Assembly: GCF_014651375.1 (NCBI RefSeq)
Contig: NZ_BMWT01000001.1
Location: 124,001-188,000, forward strand
Reading direction: 5' to 3'
DNA length: 64,000 nucleotides
Source of the DNA: Tateyamaria omphalii
GTDB taxonomy: Bacteria; Pseudomonadota; Alphaproteobacteria; Rhodobacterales; Rhodobacteraceae
Below are positions 1 to 7,970 of this stretch, in pieces. Made by a program: the position numbers and the translations under genes. A model generated the notes under the pieces. It saw only the letters and a program-made list of their open reading frames with translations. It ran no database searches and had not been told where the DNA came from. How positions within the stretch are numbered: the stretch's first letter is position 1; each line of letters starts with the position of its first letter.

Positions 1-447
1 CTGACGCCAATCCTGTACGGAACCGACGGCTTTTCGCGGAAATATGTCATCAGCGAACATGATTACCACTGGTCCGAAATGGCGCGTGCGCTGGACGTGC
101 CGCAAGAAGACGCGCACACGACCATGATATTCGACGGCCGCTGGAAATACATACGTTGCGAGGGGTTCGAACCGATCCTGTTCGATGTTGAGACGGACCC
201 GAGCGAACTCGAGGACCTTGGCCAATCCGACCTTCCCGAACATGTAAGCGTTCGAAAACGGATGGAGGCTGCACTGCTTCACTGGGCGACGCGGCATCAT
301 ACGCGGATCACGGCAACACCAGCCGTCCTCGCCCGCCAAAAACGGGCTGCGCATGATGGTATCCTGATCGGCTTTTGGGATGAAACTGAATATGAAGAGG
401 CCACTGGCCAAGCGTTTACAACGCTAACGCCTATTGGAAAGACCTGA
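1..447 (+). CDS. Sulfatase / phosphonate monoester hydrolase family protein, C-terminal part
   Basis: The reading frame is open at the left edge, so only the last 148 residues are visible. They include a KYVISEHDYHW stretch, then FDGRWKYIRCEGFEPILFDV and DPSELEDLG. This is the usual C-terminal region of alkaline-phosphatase-superfamily sulfatases and phosphonate monoester hydrolases, where a late strand pair and the E/D-P-x-E-x-x-D-L loop close the fold. The tail (GILIGFWDETEYEEA) resembles phosphonate monoester hydrolases more than classical arylsulfatases. The catalytic Cys/Ser and metal ligands lie upstream of the window, so the substrate cannot be judged. It ends at TGA 445-447. Confidence 0.75.
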   Translation: MTPILYGTDGFSRKYVISEHDYHWSEMARALDVPQEDAHTTMIFDGRWKYIRCEGFEPILFDVETDPSELEDLGQSDLPEHVSVRKRMEAALLHWATRHHTRITATPAVLARQKRAAHDGILIGFWDETEYEEATGQAFTTLTPIGKT

Positions 448-458
448 TTTTGTGCGGG

Positions 459-498
459 TAATTTCTTGTCTTCACGCGTAATTTCTTGTCATCACGCG
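459..498. repeat. Two tandem 20-bp direct repeats
   Basis: The unit TAATTTCTTGTCWTCACGCG occurs twice head to tail (459-478 and 479-498) and differs at one position. It lies 11 bp after the sulfatase stop codon. Its function is unknown; it may be a recent slippage duplication or a pair of protein-binding sites. Confidence 0.8.
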
Positions 499-804
499 GC
501 GGGTGCAGGCAACGTGCTCTGGTATCTTTCTTTCACAAAAGCTCCTTGCATCGGGAAATCTTTGAAACGACGTTGCGCTATGACCAAAATTTCGAGGATG
601 ATATCTGTTCAACCACCTTGCCTCCAATCGCGCATTCTCCAAGAAGGCTCAGTACACCGCAAAATGGTGCCTGAATAAACGGCGGCAATGCGCCGTCCAC
701 ACAGACGTCAGCGCGCGAGATTGGCTCGATGCTGCGATGCATCCGATGGCCATAAAGAGCCCAAAGTACCAAACTATTGCCGTGCAGCGAATGTCGGCTG
801 TTGG
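499..804. other. Intergenic stretch with no recognisable gene
   Basis: Short frames exist here on both strands, but none has a plausible ribosome binding site, a family motif or a convincing amino-acid composition. Together with the tandem repeat it separates the sulfatase gene from the MarR-GNAT promoter. Confidence 0.5.
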
Positions 805-839
805 TGGACAAGCCTCAGAATAAGGTTGTATAATGCAAC
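805..839 (+). promoter_or_regulatory. Sigma70-like promoter with overlapping imperfect palindrome (candidate MarR autoregulatory operator)
   Basis: A TGGACA -35 box (805-810) and a perfect TATAAT -10 box (829-834) are 18 bp apart. The -10 box is the centre of the imperfect dyad GTTGTATAATGCAAC (825-839), suitable for a MarR dimer. The ATG at 841 begins only 7 nt after the -10 box, where transcription would be expected to start, so the message would be leaderless. Confidence 0.6.
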
Positions 840-840
840 T

Positions 841-1797
841 ATGACTCGACAACTTCTCACGTCCCGAATCGACAGAATGCGCGCTTCTGCGCGGCATATC
901 GTGCGAGAGCTTGGCTTTATGCAAAAGGGCCTTGCAGGCACCGACCTGTCGCCGTCCGCCGTTCATACGATTGTCGAGCTGGGTTACGGCACGGTTAACA
1001 CAGCTAGCCACCTTGGGACGCTCCTGCATCTGGAAAAATCCAGCGTCAGCCGCCTTGTTCAAAAGCTCGAAAAAGATGGTTTGATCTCTACGGAACCAGA
1101 CCCGGCCGACAAGCGTTCTCGGATACTTTCATTGACGGATGACGGACGAGTGCTGCTTCGCGATGTTGAACGCTTTGGACGGCGACAGCTGCGATCTGCC
1201 CTCAGTGCTCTATCACAGGACGATGTTGCGCAGATCGGAACCGGACTGTCGCTCTTTGCCAAGTCGCTAAATGCACAAGACCATCCAGTAAAGACCGTGC
1301 TTCCCCAAATCGAGGTGCGAGAGGGTTACTGCACAGGGGTCATCGCCTCTGTCGCACACCTTCACGCTACCTATTATGCGCAGCACTACGATTTTGGGGC
1401 CGTGTTTGAACGTAAAGTAGCAACGGAAATGTCAGAGTTTATGGGACGGATCGGCAACCCAAAGAACACAACCTTCTCAGCGTATTTGGGGGATGAACTG
1501 GTTGGGTCTCTCTCACTTGACAGTGAAGATCTAGGTGAAGGTGTATCGCACTTGCGCTGGTTTATTGTTAGTCCACGTTCGCAGGGGGCGGGCATTGGAA
1601 ACCTGCTGCTTGGAAAAGCGACGGCCTTTGTTGACGATGGCGGCTTTGATCGCACGCACCTGTGGACTTTCCGAGGTCTCGACGCGGCGCGTCATCTCTA
1701 TGAAAAGCATGGATTCGCCCTGGCACATGAGACATCGGGCGAGCAATGGGGCACCCGAGTATTCGAGCAGGAATTCGTGAGGCATTGCACTGCCTGA
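841..1797 (+). CDS. MarR-family regulator fused to a GNAT acetyltransferase
   Basis: This is a 318-residue two-domain protein. Residues about 1-145 are a MarR winged helix-turn-helix: HTH around 55-80 with KSSVSRLVQKLEKDGL, wing with DPADKRSR at about 87-94. Residues about 157-318 are a GNAT fold with the acetyl-CoA loop RSQGAGIG at 246-253 and the late motif ARHLYEKHGF. Fusions of this kind are known (MarR/GNAT bifunctional regulators), but their ligands are mostly unknown. ATG 841 is chosen because the MarR domain begins there and the upstream extension has no family similarity. No Shine-Dalgarno precedes it and a strong -10 box ends 6 nt upstream, which points to leaderless translation and autoregulation. 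The acetylated substrate cannot be inferred. Confidence 0.85.
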   Translation: MTRQLLTSRIDRMRASARHIVRELGFMQKGLAGTDLSPSAVHTIVELGYGTVNTASHLGTLLHLEKSSVSRLVQKLEKDGLISTEPDPADKRSRILSLTDDGRVLLRDVERFGRRQLRSALSALSQDDVAQIGTGLSLFAKSLNAQDHPVKTVLPQIEVREGYCTGVIASVAHLHATYYAQHYDFGAVFERKVATEMSEFMGRIGNPKNTTFSAYLGDELVGSLSLDSEDLGEGVSHLRWFIVSPRSQGAGIGNLLLGKATAFVDDGGFDRTHLWTFRGLDAARHLYEKHGFALAHETSGEQWGTRVFEQEFVRHCTA

Positions 1798-2295
1798 AGT
1801 GGATCAACGCAGACTCTCGAAACACTACGCATAAGGGCGACAGGGTCCCGCGTGGTATCGTCGGTGTCAGAACCACAAAAGGTCGGGTCTACGGTGACAA
1901 CAGCCTAACAGTTCAGCCTCATTGTATGGGGAGCCCGACATTGCGTGTCGGATCACCTATTTGGTGAGACTGCCCTAACTAAGAATTCAACGGCTTAGCG
2001 TTTCTCAAATCTGGGACGCAAGCGACCGGCGCGGTCCAGTCAAGTATGCTGGCAAGCCGACACTAATCGACAGGGTGGCGATGGGTAGGGACGAGCCCAA
2101 TCTACCCAGTAACTCAAGGTGTGCGAATGGCAGCATTTACCGATTTTTGCTGTAATCGCGGCGTGGCGTTCTAAAGGTTGCTAGATATGCCCGTGGGGCA
2201 GTTCCGAAAGGTGGAGAAACGCTACTGAAACGGTCGACGCATTTCATTTTGCTTTCCCACTCAGCTGTACGTGCTGGAACACACTAGCACTCGGA
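1798..2295. other. Intergenic stretch with no recognisable gene
   Basis: About 500 bp lie between the MarR-GNAT gene and the convergent Lrp-family gene. I see no open frame with family motifs, no strong terminator with a T-run and no recognisable repeat. It may hold decayed coding sequence, but nothing can be named. Confidence 0.5.
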
Positions 2296-2769
2296 TCAGC
2301 CTACAGAATTGATCGGAACCTGTAGCCCCATCTTGACCCGCCCCATCACGAGACTGGTCTGGAATCTAAGAACCCGAGGATTCTCTAAGAACATGCGCTG
2401 TATGAAACGCTCGTACTCCGGGACGTTCCGCACAATGATGACAATCACGAAGGAATAATCGCCGGTCACGTAGTAGCACTGCTGGACCTGAGGCGCTTCG
2501 CGAAGCTCCTTCTTGAAGCCGCCCACAATGTCGCTCTGGCCCCGAACCAAGCTCGCCTGCACAATTAGGGTCATATAGCCGTCGAGTTCCGCGGGATCGA
2601 CAACCACAGTGTCTCGCAAGATGACGCCGTCGTCACGCATCCGCTTGATGCGGCGCTGGCAAGCAGTCGGCGACAGGGCAACACGCTCGGCGATCTCCGC
2701 AGAAGTTAGCGTGGCGTCCGATTGGAGCAGGTCGAGGATTTGAAGGCTCTTTGCATCAAGTCTGGTCAT
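2296..2769 (-). CDS. Lrp/AsnC family transcriptional regulator
   Basis: The 157-residue protein has the standard Lrp layout. The N-terminal helix-turn-helix (about residues 5-55) includes LTSAEIAERVALSPTACQRR followed by IKRMRDDGVI. The C-terminal RAM effector/oligomerisation domain (about 65-150) includes QQCYYVTGDYSFVIVI. Proteins of this family bind amino acids and control their transport or metabolism. ATG 2769 is preferred over an upstream TTG because the helix-turn-helix begins at the usual distance. The gene is divergent from two EamA exporters 127 bp away, so amino-acid-responsive control of those exporters is a reasonable inference. Confidence 0.9.
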   Translation of the reverse strand: MTRLDAKSLQILDLLQSDATLTSAEIAERVALSPTACQRRIKRMRDDGVILRDTVVVDPAELDGYMTLIVQASLVRGQSDIVGGFKKELREAPQVQQCYYVTGDYSFVIVIIVRNVPEYERFIQRMFLENPRVLRFQTSLVMGRVKMGLQVPINSVG

Positions 2770-2896
2770 AACGCAGTGTAGCGGCAATCAAGCACAACAA
2801 AAAGCCGCGAGGCGGCGTCAGGTCACTGTTCTTTGCCGCCGTGCGACCTCATCCGTCGCTTAGCATCGCCACGACCTCAACAGATCATTCTTCGCG

Positions 2897-3820
2897 ATGC
2901 CCCCAGTCCTGACGCCCAAAAGAATATCCGCCGCCCTCCACAGTGGCCCTATCATGATCCTGACTGCCACTACGATGATGGCTCTGCAGGACGCGTTGGT
3001 GAAACTGCTGAGCGCAGGCCTGCCGCTTTGGCAGTTCTTCGCGCTGCGGTCCGCCATCGCGCTGCCGGTCTTGTTCGTCCTTTTGCGTGGCAATACGACA
3101 GGGCTGTTTCGACTGGCCCTGCAACGGTGGGCGCTACTGCGTTCCGCCTTATTGGTAGCGATGTACATCGGCTTCTATGCAGCGCTTCCGAGTCTCGATC
3201 TGTCGGTGGTGGCGGCCTGCTATTACACCGGACCACTCTTCATCGTCCTGTTCTCTGCGCTTCTCCTGGGGGAGCGGCCAAGCCGGAGGCAAGTGTTCGC
3301 GATGGCCATCGCGTTCAGCGGAGTGCTGTTCGTGCTGCGTCCTGATGGCACAGGTTTTTCTTTCGTTGCACTTGTCCCGGTCCTGTCCGCGATCTGCTAC
3401 GCACTCGCTGCCGTAGTGACGCGGGGACGAACGGTCGGGATTGGCCCGGGCGCGTTGACGGTCTCTCTAAACATCGTCTTCCTTGGGATCGGAGCAAGCG
3501 GGATCGTGCTGACCTCCATGGTTGAGCCTAGGCTTGATTACCCATTCCTTATGCAAAGTTGGGCCCCGCTGCATCTGAATGAACTTGGTACGCTCCTTAT
3601 CCTTTGTGGCCTCTCCATCGCCATCCATTTCGCCTTGGCGCGCGCCTATCAGACAGGCCCGACGGTCACCATCGCTGGGCTTGACTATGTTTACCTTCCC
3701 TTCGCTGCTTTCTGGGCTTTGCTGCTGCTTGGCACGGTGCCAAGTCTTTCCGTCGTAATCGGAACAACACTGATCGTCCTGGCCGGTCTTTGGACAGTTC
3801 GGGTGGGACGCGCGGCATGA
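2897..3820 (+). CDS. EamA/DMT family transporter (probable amino acid or metabolite exporter)
   Basis: The 307-residue protein has about ten hydrophobic segments in two EamA repeats. The first repeat begins at about residue 20 and contains DALVKLLS and FFALRSAIALP. The second begins with VPVLSAICYALAAVVTR. This is the drug/metabolite transporter superfamily of the inner membrane. It is divergent from an Lrp-type regulator and translationally coupled to a second EamA gene through an ATGA overlap (3817-3820). Export of an amino acid or a related compound sensed by the regulator is inferred; the substrate is unknown. The Shine-Dalgarno before ATG 2897 is weak, so the start is moderately certain. 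Confidence 0.85.
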   Translation: MPPVLTPKRISAALHSGPIMILTATTMMALQDALVKLLSAGLPLWQFFALRSAIALPVLFVLLRGNTTGLFRLALQRWALLRSALLVAMYIGFYAALPSLDLSVVAACYYTGPLFIVLFSALLLGERPSRRQVFAMAIAFSGVLFVLRPDGTGFSFVALVPVLSAICYALAAVVTRGRTVGIGPGALTVSLNIVFLGIGASGIVLTSMVEPRLDYPFLMQSWAPLHLNELGTLLILCGLSIAIHFALARAYQTGPTVTIAGLDYVYLPFAAFWALLLLGTVPSLSVVIGTTLIVLAGLWTVRVGRAA

Positions 3821-4683
3821 TCGCGCCGCCGCGCCAAATAGATCTCGCGCTGACGATACTTCTCGCCCTAATTTGGGCGTCTGCTTTCACGGCAATTGAG
3901 GTGGCATTGCAGACCATTTCCCCTCTCGCTGTCGCGGCAATCCGGCTCTTTATCGGCGCGCTGGTTCTGTTACCCATCGCAATCAAGCTTCACGGCTGGC
4001 CTCGGGCCGATCTCAGCATCATCGGCCTCCTATGTGTCATCGCGGCTCTGAACTTCATGATCCCGTTCACCCTTATCGCTTGGGCGCAGACCTACCTAAC
4101 CGCCAGTACGATGGCGCTCATTATGGGAACCGGACCATGCTTCGCATTGTTATTGTCCCATGTCGTAACCATCGATGATCGATTGTCCATAAAGAAGGTA
4201 GCGGCCTGTATTGCCGCGACCGGTGCGGTTACCTTAGTGATCCTAAGCGATGGAGACGTGTCTTTTGGGGGCTCGCGGCTCGCCATCTTAGCCGGGCTTT
4301 GCGCTTCGTTCTGCTACGTCCTGGCAGGAGCTCTCGCGCGGCGTATTGACGGCCTGCCAATCCTGTCTATGACAGCCTATGTTTTGACGATGGCAGCCGT
4401 GATGACGATGCCTCTCGCAGCAATGGTCGCGCTCCCGACGATCATGCCGCCTACCTCGACGGTACTGGCGGTCCTCTATCTGGGCCTCGTGCCGACGGGC
4501 TTAGCCTTCGTCCTGCGCTACGGACTCATCCGCCGCGTCGGCCTTTCGCGCTTCTCTCTAGGCATGAGCCTCGTGCCGGTATTTGGTGTTGCAATCGGCG
4601 CGTTTGTTCTCAAAGAAAGCATCACGGTCACCGTCATCGCAGGAACAGTTATGATCCTGATCTCGATGCTCCTCGCGCGGTGA
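3817..4683 (+). CDS. EamA/DMT family transporter, second of a coupled pair
   Basis: The 288-residue inner-membrane protein has the typical EamA start (LLALIWASAFTAIEVAL) and about ten membrane segments in two repeats. ATG 3817 is chosen because it forms an ATGA overlap with the stop of the preceding EamA gene, giving translational coupling. The two proteins may work as a heteromeric pair, as some short DMT proteins do, although each has full ten-segment length and could act alone. Probable regulator: the divergent Lrp/AsnC protein. Confidence 0.85.
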   Translation: MIAPPRQIDLALTILLALIWASAFTAIEVALQTISPLAVAAIRLFIGALVLLPIAIKLHGWPRADLSIIGLLCVIAALNFMIPFTLIAWAQTYLTASTMALIMGTGPCFALLLSHVVTIDDRLSIKKVAACIAATGAVTLVILSDGDVSFGGSRLAILAGLCASFCYVLAGALARRIDGLPILSMTAYVLTMAAVMTMPLAAMVALPTIMPPTSTVLAVLYLGLVPTGLAFVLRYGLIRRVGLSRFSLGMSLVPVFGVAIGAFVLKESITVTVIAGTVMILISMLLAR

Positions 4684-4893
4684 AAGGACTTGATTTGAGG
4701 GCGTTGTCCTACTCGTCTACCGCCACACAAAACGGACTTCAGCGCGCCGCGCAGCGAAAGCCCGATTTGTCCTGCGCGGGCGACGTTCAACGCTCCTTTT
4801 TGTCGACCCAAGGCTAGATCAGATTTGCACACAACCCAAGGTCTGCTCTGGAGCCCATACCCATACGATTACCATAGTGCAGCGAAGGTCTGC

Positions 4894-5892
4894 TCATGCG
4901 CGACGAACAAGCTCGCTGTCCAAGCCTCGCGGCGTTGGCCGATCAAACGTCATTTCCGGCCCCACGGCCACAACTCGGCTGGGATTGATCCAGTCGTGGC
5001 TGGCGTAGTAGTGCGGGATGATGTGATCCAGCCGCACGGTCTGGCCAATCCCGGGTATCTGGTACAATTCGCGTAGCCAGCCTATGAGGTTGGGGTAGTC
5101 AGTGAGCCGTTTCCGATTGCATTTGAAATGCCCATGATAAACGTGATCGAAGCGCACAAGTGAGGTGAAGAGCCGCCAGTCGGCTTCTGTGATCCTATCG
5201 CCGATCAGGTATCTCTGACGTCCCAACAAGTCATCCAGATCATCCAGCATATCGAATAGTCGGGTGACAGCTTCATCATAAGCGGACTGCGCAGTTGCGA
5301 AGCCCGCGGCGTAGACGCCACTGTTCACTGCCTTGAACACGTTTGCGTTCATGGCGTCGATCTCATCACGCTGCGCTTTCGGGTAGTAGTCGTCAGTGCT
5401 GCCGGTGATCGCATCAAAGGCGCTGTTGAACATGCGGATGATCTCGGCGCTCTCGTTCGAAACGATCTTGTCCGTCTTATTGTCCCAAAGGACAGGGACG
5501 GTGACACGTCCGGAGGCGTTTGGCTCTGACGCTAGGTAGATGTCGCGCAGGAACGTGTGGCCCATTACTCGGTCGCCAGTGGTCGCATCGGCGTCTTGCG
5601 CGAAGGTCCAGCTCTCGTCGCCGAGGAACGGGGAAACCACTGAAACGTCGATGTGATCCTCTAAACCCTTCAGCACCCGAAAAATAAGTGTGCGATGCGC
5701 CCATGGACAGGCGTAGGACACATATAGGTGATAGCGCCCGCTTTCGGCGGCAAACCCGCCGTCGCCAGTTGGGCCAGGTGCCCCGTCTGCTGTGATCCAG
5801 TTGCGGAACTTAGGCGTGGCCATCTGAAACGCACCGTCAACCACTTCTTCGTCGCCGTCACGGTGCCACTTGCCGTTAATCAGGACGCCCAT
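4894..5892 (-). CDS. yqjG: Glutathionyl-hydroquinone reductase (Xi-class GST)
   Basis: The 332-residue protein matches the YqjG/PcpF/ECM4 family, which reduces glutathionyl-hydroquinones to hydroquinones with glutathione in the cytoplasm. The thioredoxin-like domain carries the catalytic cysteine at residue 62 in YACPWAHR. The C-terminal helical domain contains YLIGDRITEADWRLF and the family motif RFDHVYHGHFKCN. ATG 5892 is chosen because the family N-terminus (GVLINGKWH) begins there. The gene overlaps the end of the SnoaL-like gene by 17 nt and is the last of a four-gene operon headed by the NmrA-like protein. This fits detoxification of quinones or oxidised electrophiles. Confidence 0.92.
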   Translation of the reverse strand: MGVLINGKWHRDGDEEVVDGAFQMATPKFRNWITADGAPGPTGDGGFAAESGRYHLYVSYACPWAHRTLIFRVLKGLEDHIDVSVVSPFLGDESWTFAQDADATTGDRVMGHTFLRDIYLASEPNASGRVTVPVLWDNKTDKIVSNESAEIIRMFNSAFDAITGSTDDYYPKAQRDEIDAMNANVFKAVNSGVYAAGFATAQSAYDEAVTRLFDMLDDLDDLLGRQRYLIGDRITEADWRLFTSLVRFDHVYHGHFKCNRKRLTDYPNLIGWLRELYQIPGIGQTVRLDHIIPHYYASHDWINPSRVVAVGPEMTFDRPTPRGLDSELVRRA

Positions 5893-6364
5893 CGGTGTCT
5901 CCCTGGTCTGTCTGGTAGGTTGCGGGCCGGAACCCGGCTTCCGTGTTGAAATGTGTGTCCGCACCGTCAACGCGGTCGGTGTTTTGGCAACTGACAATGC
6001 GGAAACCACCCTCGTCTTGGCGATGGGCCACAATGGTGATGACGGCTACCCGCTGACCAGCGGTCACGCCATGTTCGTCGTTCTGGCCATCAAGCGTCGA
6101 AACTGTGTGGACGACTTCAACATCGTCGCCCAAAGCACGCATCTTCACCGCGACCAAGTCAACACGGGCGTTCTGGAAAATCTTGCGGAACCCGTATTCA
6201 TGCGCCTTTCGGATTTGACGCCGATTGGTCCACCAAAAGCCGACGACATTCACGAAATCGGCGTCTTCCACGAAGAGGTCGGCCAACCAATCGAGGTCCT
6301 GGACATTCCAGGCGTCAAAGAAGGCCCGTGTCACTGCTTCGCCGCTGTCATAAAAGCGGCTCAT
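5876..6364 (-). CDS. SnoaL-like (SgcJ/EcaC family) protein
   Basis: The 162-residue protein has the NTF2-like cone fold signature. N-terminal helices contain AVTRAFFDAWNVQDLDWLADLF, here split by the family pattern A-F-x-D-A-W-N and D-x-D-W-L-A-D-L-F. The later strands include VEVVHTVSTLDG and AVITIVAHRQ. The family includes small enzymes and ligand-binding proteins with varied roles, so the reaction is unknown. Its start forms an ATGA overlap (6361-6364) with the stop of the DUF924 gene, and its end overlaps the hydroquinone reductase gene. Both neighbours indicate tight co-translation in a redox operon. Confidence 0.8.
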   Translation of the reverse strand: MSRFYDSGEAVTRAFFDAWNVQDLDWLADLFVEDADFVNVVGFWWTNRRQIRKAHEYGFRKIFQNARVDLVAVKMRALGDDVEVVHTVSTLDGQNDEHGVTAGQRVAVITIVAHRQDEGGFRIVSCQNTDRVDGADTHFNTEAGFRPATYQTDQGDTDGRPD

Positions 6365-6918
6365 CCTGCGCGCTCCTTGATGGCCATAAAGCTCAACTCC
6401 TCGGGTGTGCTTTCGCGGCCAAGGATCGCGTTGCGATGCGGGAAGCGTCCGAACCGCGCCACGATATCCAGATGGTGCCGCGCGTGGGCGACGCCGTGTT
6501 CAGGCCCATGCATCTGGTAGAGTTCAAGGCAGCGGCGCTGATCCTCCAAGTCTTCGCTGTGCATGAATGGAAGGTACAGGAAGGTGCGCCAGTCGTCCGG
6601 GCGGTAGGTCTTGAGCCAAAGGTCGTCACCCATCCGAAGCGCAAACTTCGCCAATTCAAGTCCGGCGGGGTCGTTGGCATACGTCGCGATATCGCTGCGA
6701 TGGATGTTGCGGCTGAATTGATCGAGGACGATCACGAGGGCTAGGCGCCCATCGACCGTCTCTTTCCAATTCTCAAGTTGCCCTGCTGCCGCCGCTTGCA
6801 GCGTTGATCCAAAATGCTCTTTCACCTTGGCATCAAAAGCATCGCCGCCACCGAACCAGTTGCGGGCCATGCCTTTGGCAAACCAGAATTCGAGAACGTC
6901 TTGAACAGCGGCGGTCAT
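6361..6918 (-). CDS. DUF924 family protein
   Basis: The 185-residue protein matches the DUF924 family: VLEFWF near the N-terminus, GRLALVIVLDQFSRNIHR in the middle, then FLYLPFMHSED and a C-terminal RFGRFPHRNAILGR. The family is widespread in Proteobacteria, predicted to be cytoplasmic and helical, and has no established reaction. ATG 6918 is preferred because GAGGG lies 8 nt upstream; an alternative ATG five codons earlier has no good ribosome site. It lies 61 nt after the NmrA-like gene and is coupled to the next gene by an ATGA overlap. Confidence 0.85.
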   Translation of the reverse strand: MTAAVQDVLEFWFAKGMARNWFGGGDAFDAKVKEHFGSTLQAAAAGQLENWKETVDGRLALVIVLDQFSRNIHRSDIATYANDPAGLELAKFALRMGDDLWLKTYRPDDWRTFLYLPFMHSEDLEDQRRCLELYQMHGPEHGVAHARHHLDIVARFGRFPHRNAILGRESTPEELSFMAIKERAG

Positions 6919-6979
6919 CTTAGAAACCCTCATTGGTCCGGGCGGGCGGCTCTTATGCCGCCACACCGGCGTCACTGAA

Positions 6980-7852
6980 TCAGCCTTGGCCCCATCCTGC
7001 ATTGCGCAGATAGGTTTCAAAGTCGGTGATCTCGCCAAGCCATTGGCGCAGGTTGTACGGGGTGCCGTCCATGCCAATGTGATTGAAGGATTTGAACATC
7101 AGCATCAGCTCCTCGCCCATGGCTTCTTGTGCCTGAGCATAGGTGGTCTGATTGTATGCAACGTCGCGGCCCATGACGCGCCCGAGCGTGGCCGCGACCT
7201 CTTTCATCGTTGAAATGTCTGCCGTGATCGGGGATGCTTTGCTCGCCCACATACTGGGCTGCTCAAAGGCCAAGGCAACCATGCGTCCGATGTCGTCACA
7301 GGCGATCTGGGAGTAGGGCATGTCGGGGTTCATCGGATAGTGGATCGCGCCGCCTTCGGCGATGCTTTCACGTTCCCACTCCCAATTGTCCATGAAGGCC
7401 GCGGGTCGGAACACGGTCCAGGGCTTGCCCGAGTTGCGGATCGCCATTTCGACGTTCCACTTGCTGTCGAGATGCGGCACGCCTGTGTTGCGGTCCATTG
7501 TTGATGCGCCGGTATAGACGATATGTTCGATATCAGACGCAGCGGCGGCTTCGGTGAGGTTGATGCCCTGCCGCTCTTCCGCCTCGACACCGGCTTCCAG
7601 AAAGTCCTGAACCGAGTAGAGGCCCGCCGCGCCTTCGAGCGCAGTATCCAACGATGCGCGGTCTTCAAGATCTGCTTTGACCACTTCTGCCCCAGCCTCG
7701 GCCAGCGCCTTTGCTGCTGGCTTGTCCGGACTGCGCGTCAGCGCGCGGACAGAATGGCCATTGGCCAAGAGATGCTTGGCGACAGCACCACCTTGCTTGC
7801 CGGTGGAGCCAGACACGACGATGGGACGGTCATATATTTTGGGGGACGACAT
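6980..7852 (-). CDS. NmrA-like NAD(P)-binding Rossmann protein
   Basis: The 290-residue protein has an N-terminal Rossmann fold with the glycine-rich GSTGKQGG (15-22), the NmrA-type variant of the nucleotide loop. It also has RALTRSPDKPAAK for cofactor discrimination and HIVYTGAS and PAAFMDNW motifs. NmrA-like proteins either sense the NADP/NADPH ratio or reduce quinones (QOR2 type). ATG 7852 is chosen because AGAGGA lies 7 nt upstream. It heads an operon with the DUF924, SnoaL-like and glutathionyl-hydroquinone reductase genes. A palindrome shared with the LysR/FMN-reductase promoter lies 74 bp upstream, which suggests joint control by the LysR protein. Confidence 0.87.
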   Translation of the reverse strand: MSSPKIYDRPIVVSGSTGKQGGAVAKHLLANGHSVRALTRSPDKPAAKALAEAGAEVVKADLEDRASLDTALEGAAGLYSVQDFLEAGVEAEERQGINLTEAAAASDIEHIVYTGASTMDRNTGVPHLDSKWNVEMAIRNSGKPWTVFRPAAFMDNWEWERESIAEGGAIHYPMNPDMPYSQIACDDIGRMVALAFEQPSMWASKASPITADISTMKEVAATLGRVMGRDVAYNQTTYAQAQEAMGEELMLMFKSFNHIGMDGTPYNLRQWLGEITDFETYLRNAGWGQG

Positions 7853-7925
7853 GGACAAATCCTCTCAGAGCCAATTGGTGTTGCCCTGGAAGTGATATGT
7901 CGACTGAATGATGAGTAGATCGCTA

Positions 7926-7946
7926 AATGAGCAGCATATGCTCATT
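7926..7946. promoter_or_regulatory. Inverted repeat AATGAGCA-N5-TGCTCATT, candidate LysR operator
   Basis: Perfect 8-bp arms (7926-7933 and 7939-7946) flank a 5-bp spacer between the LysR gene and the NmrA-like gene. The spacing matches the T-N11-A type of LysR box. The same core, TGAGCA-N5-TGCTCA, recurs at 8844-8860 in the LysR/FMN-reductase divergent promoter. Confidence 0.72.
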
Positions 7947-7970
7947 CATGTTATATCCGCAGCACCGCTT

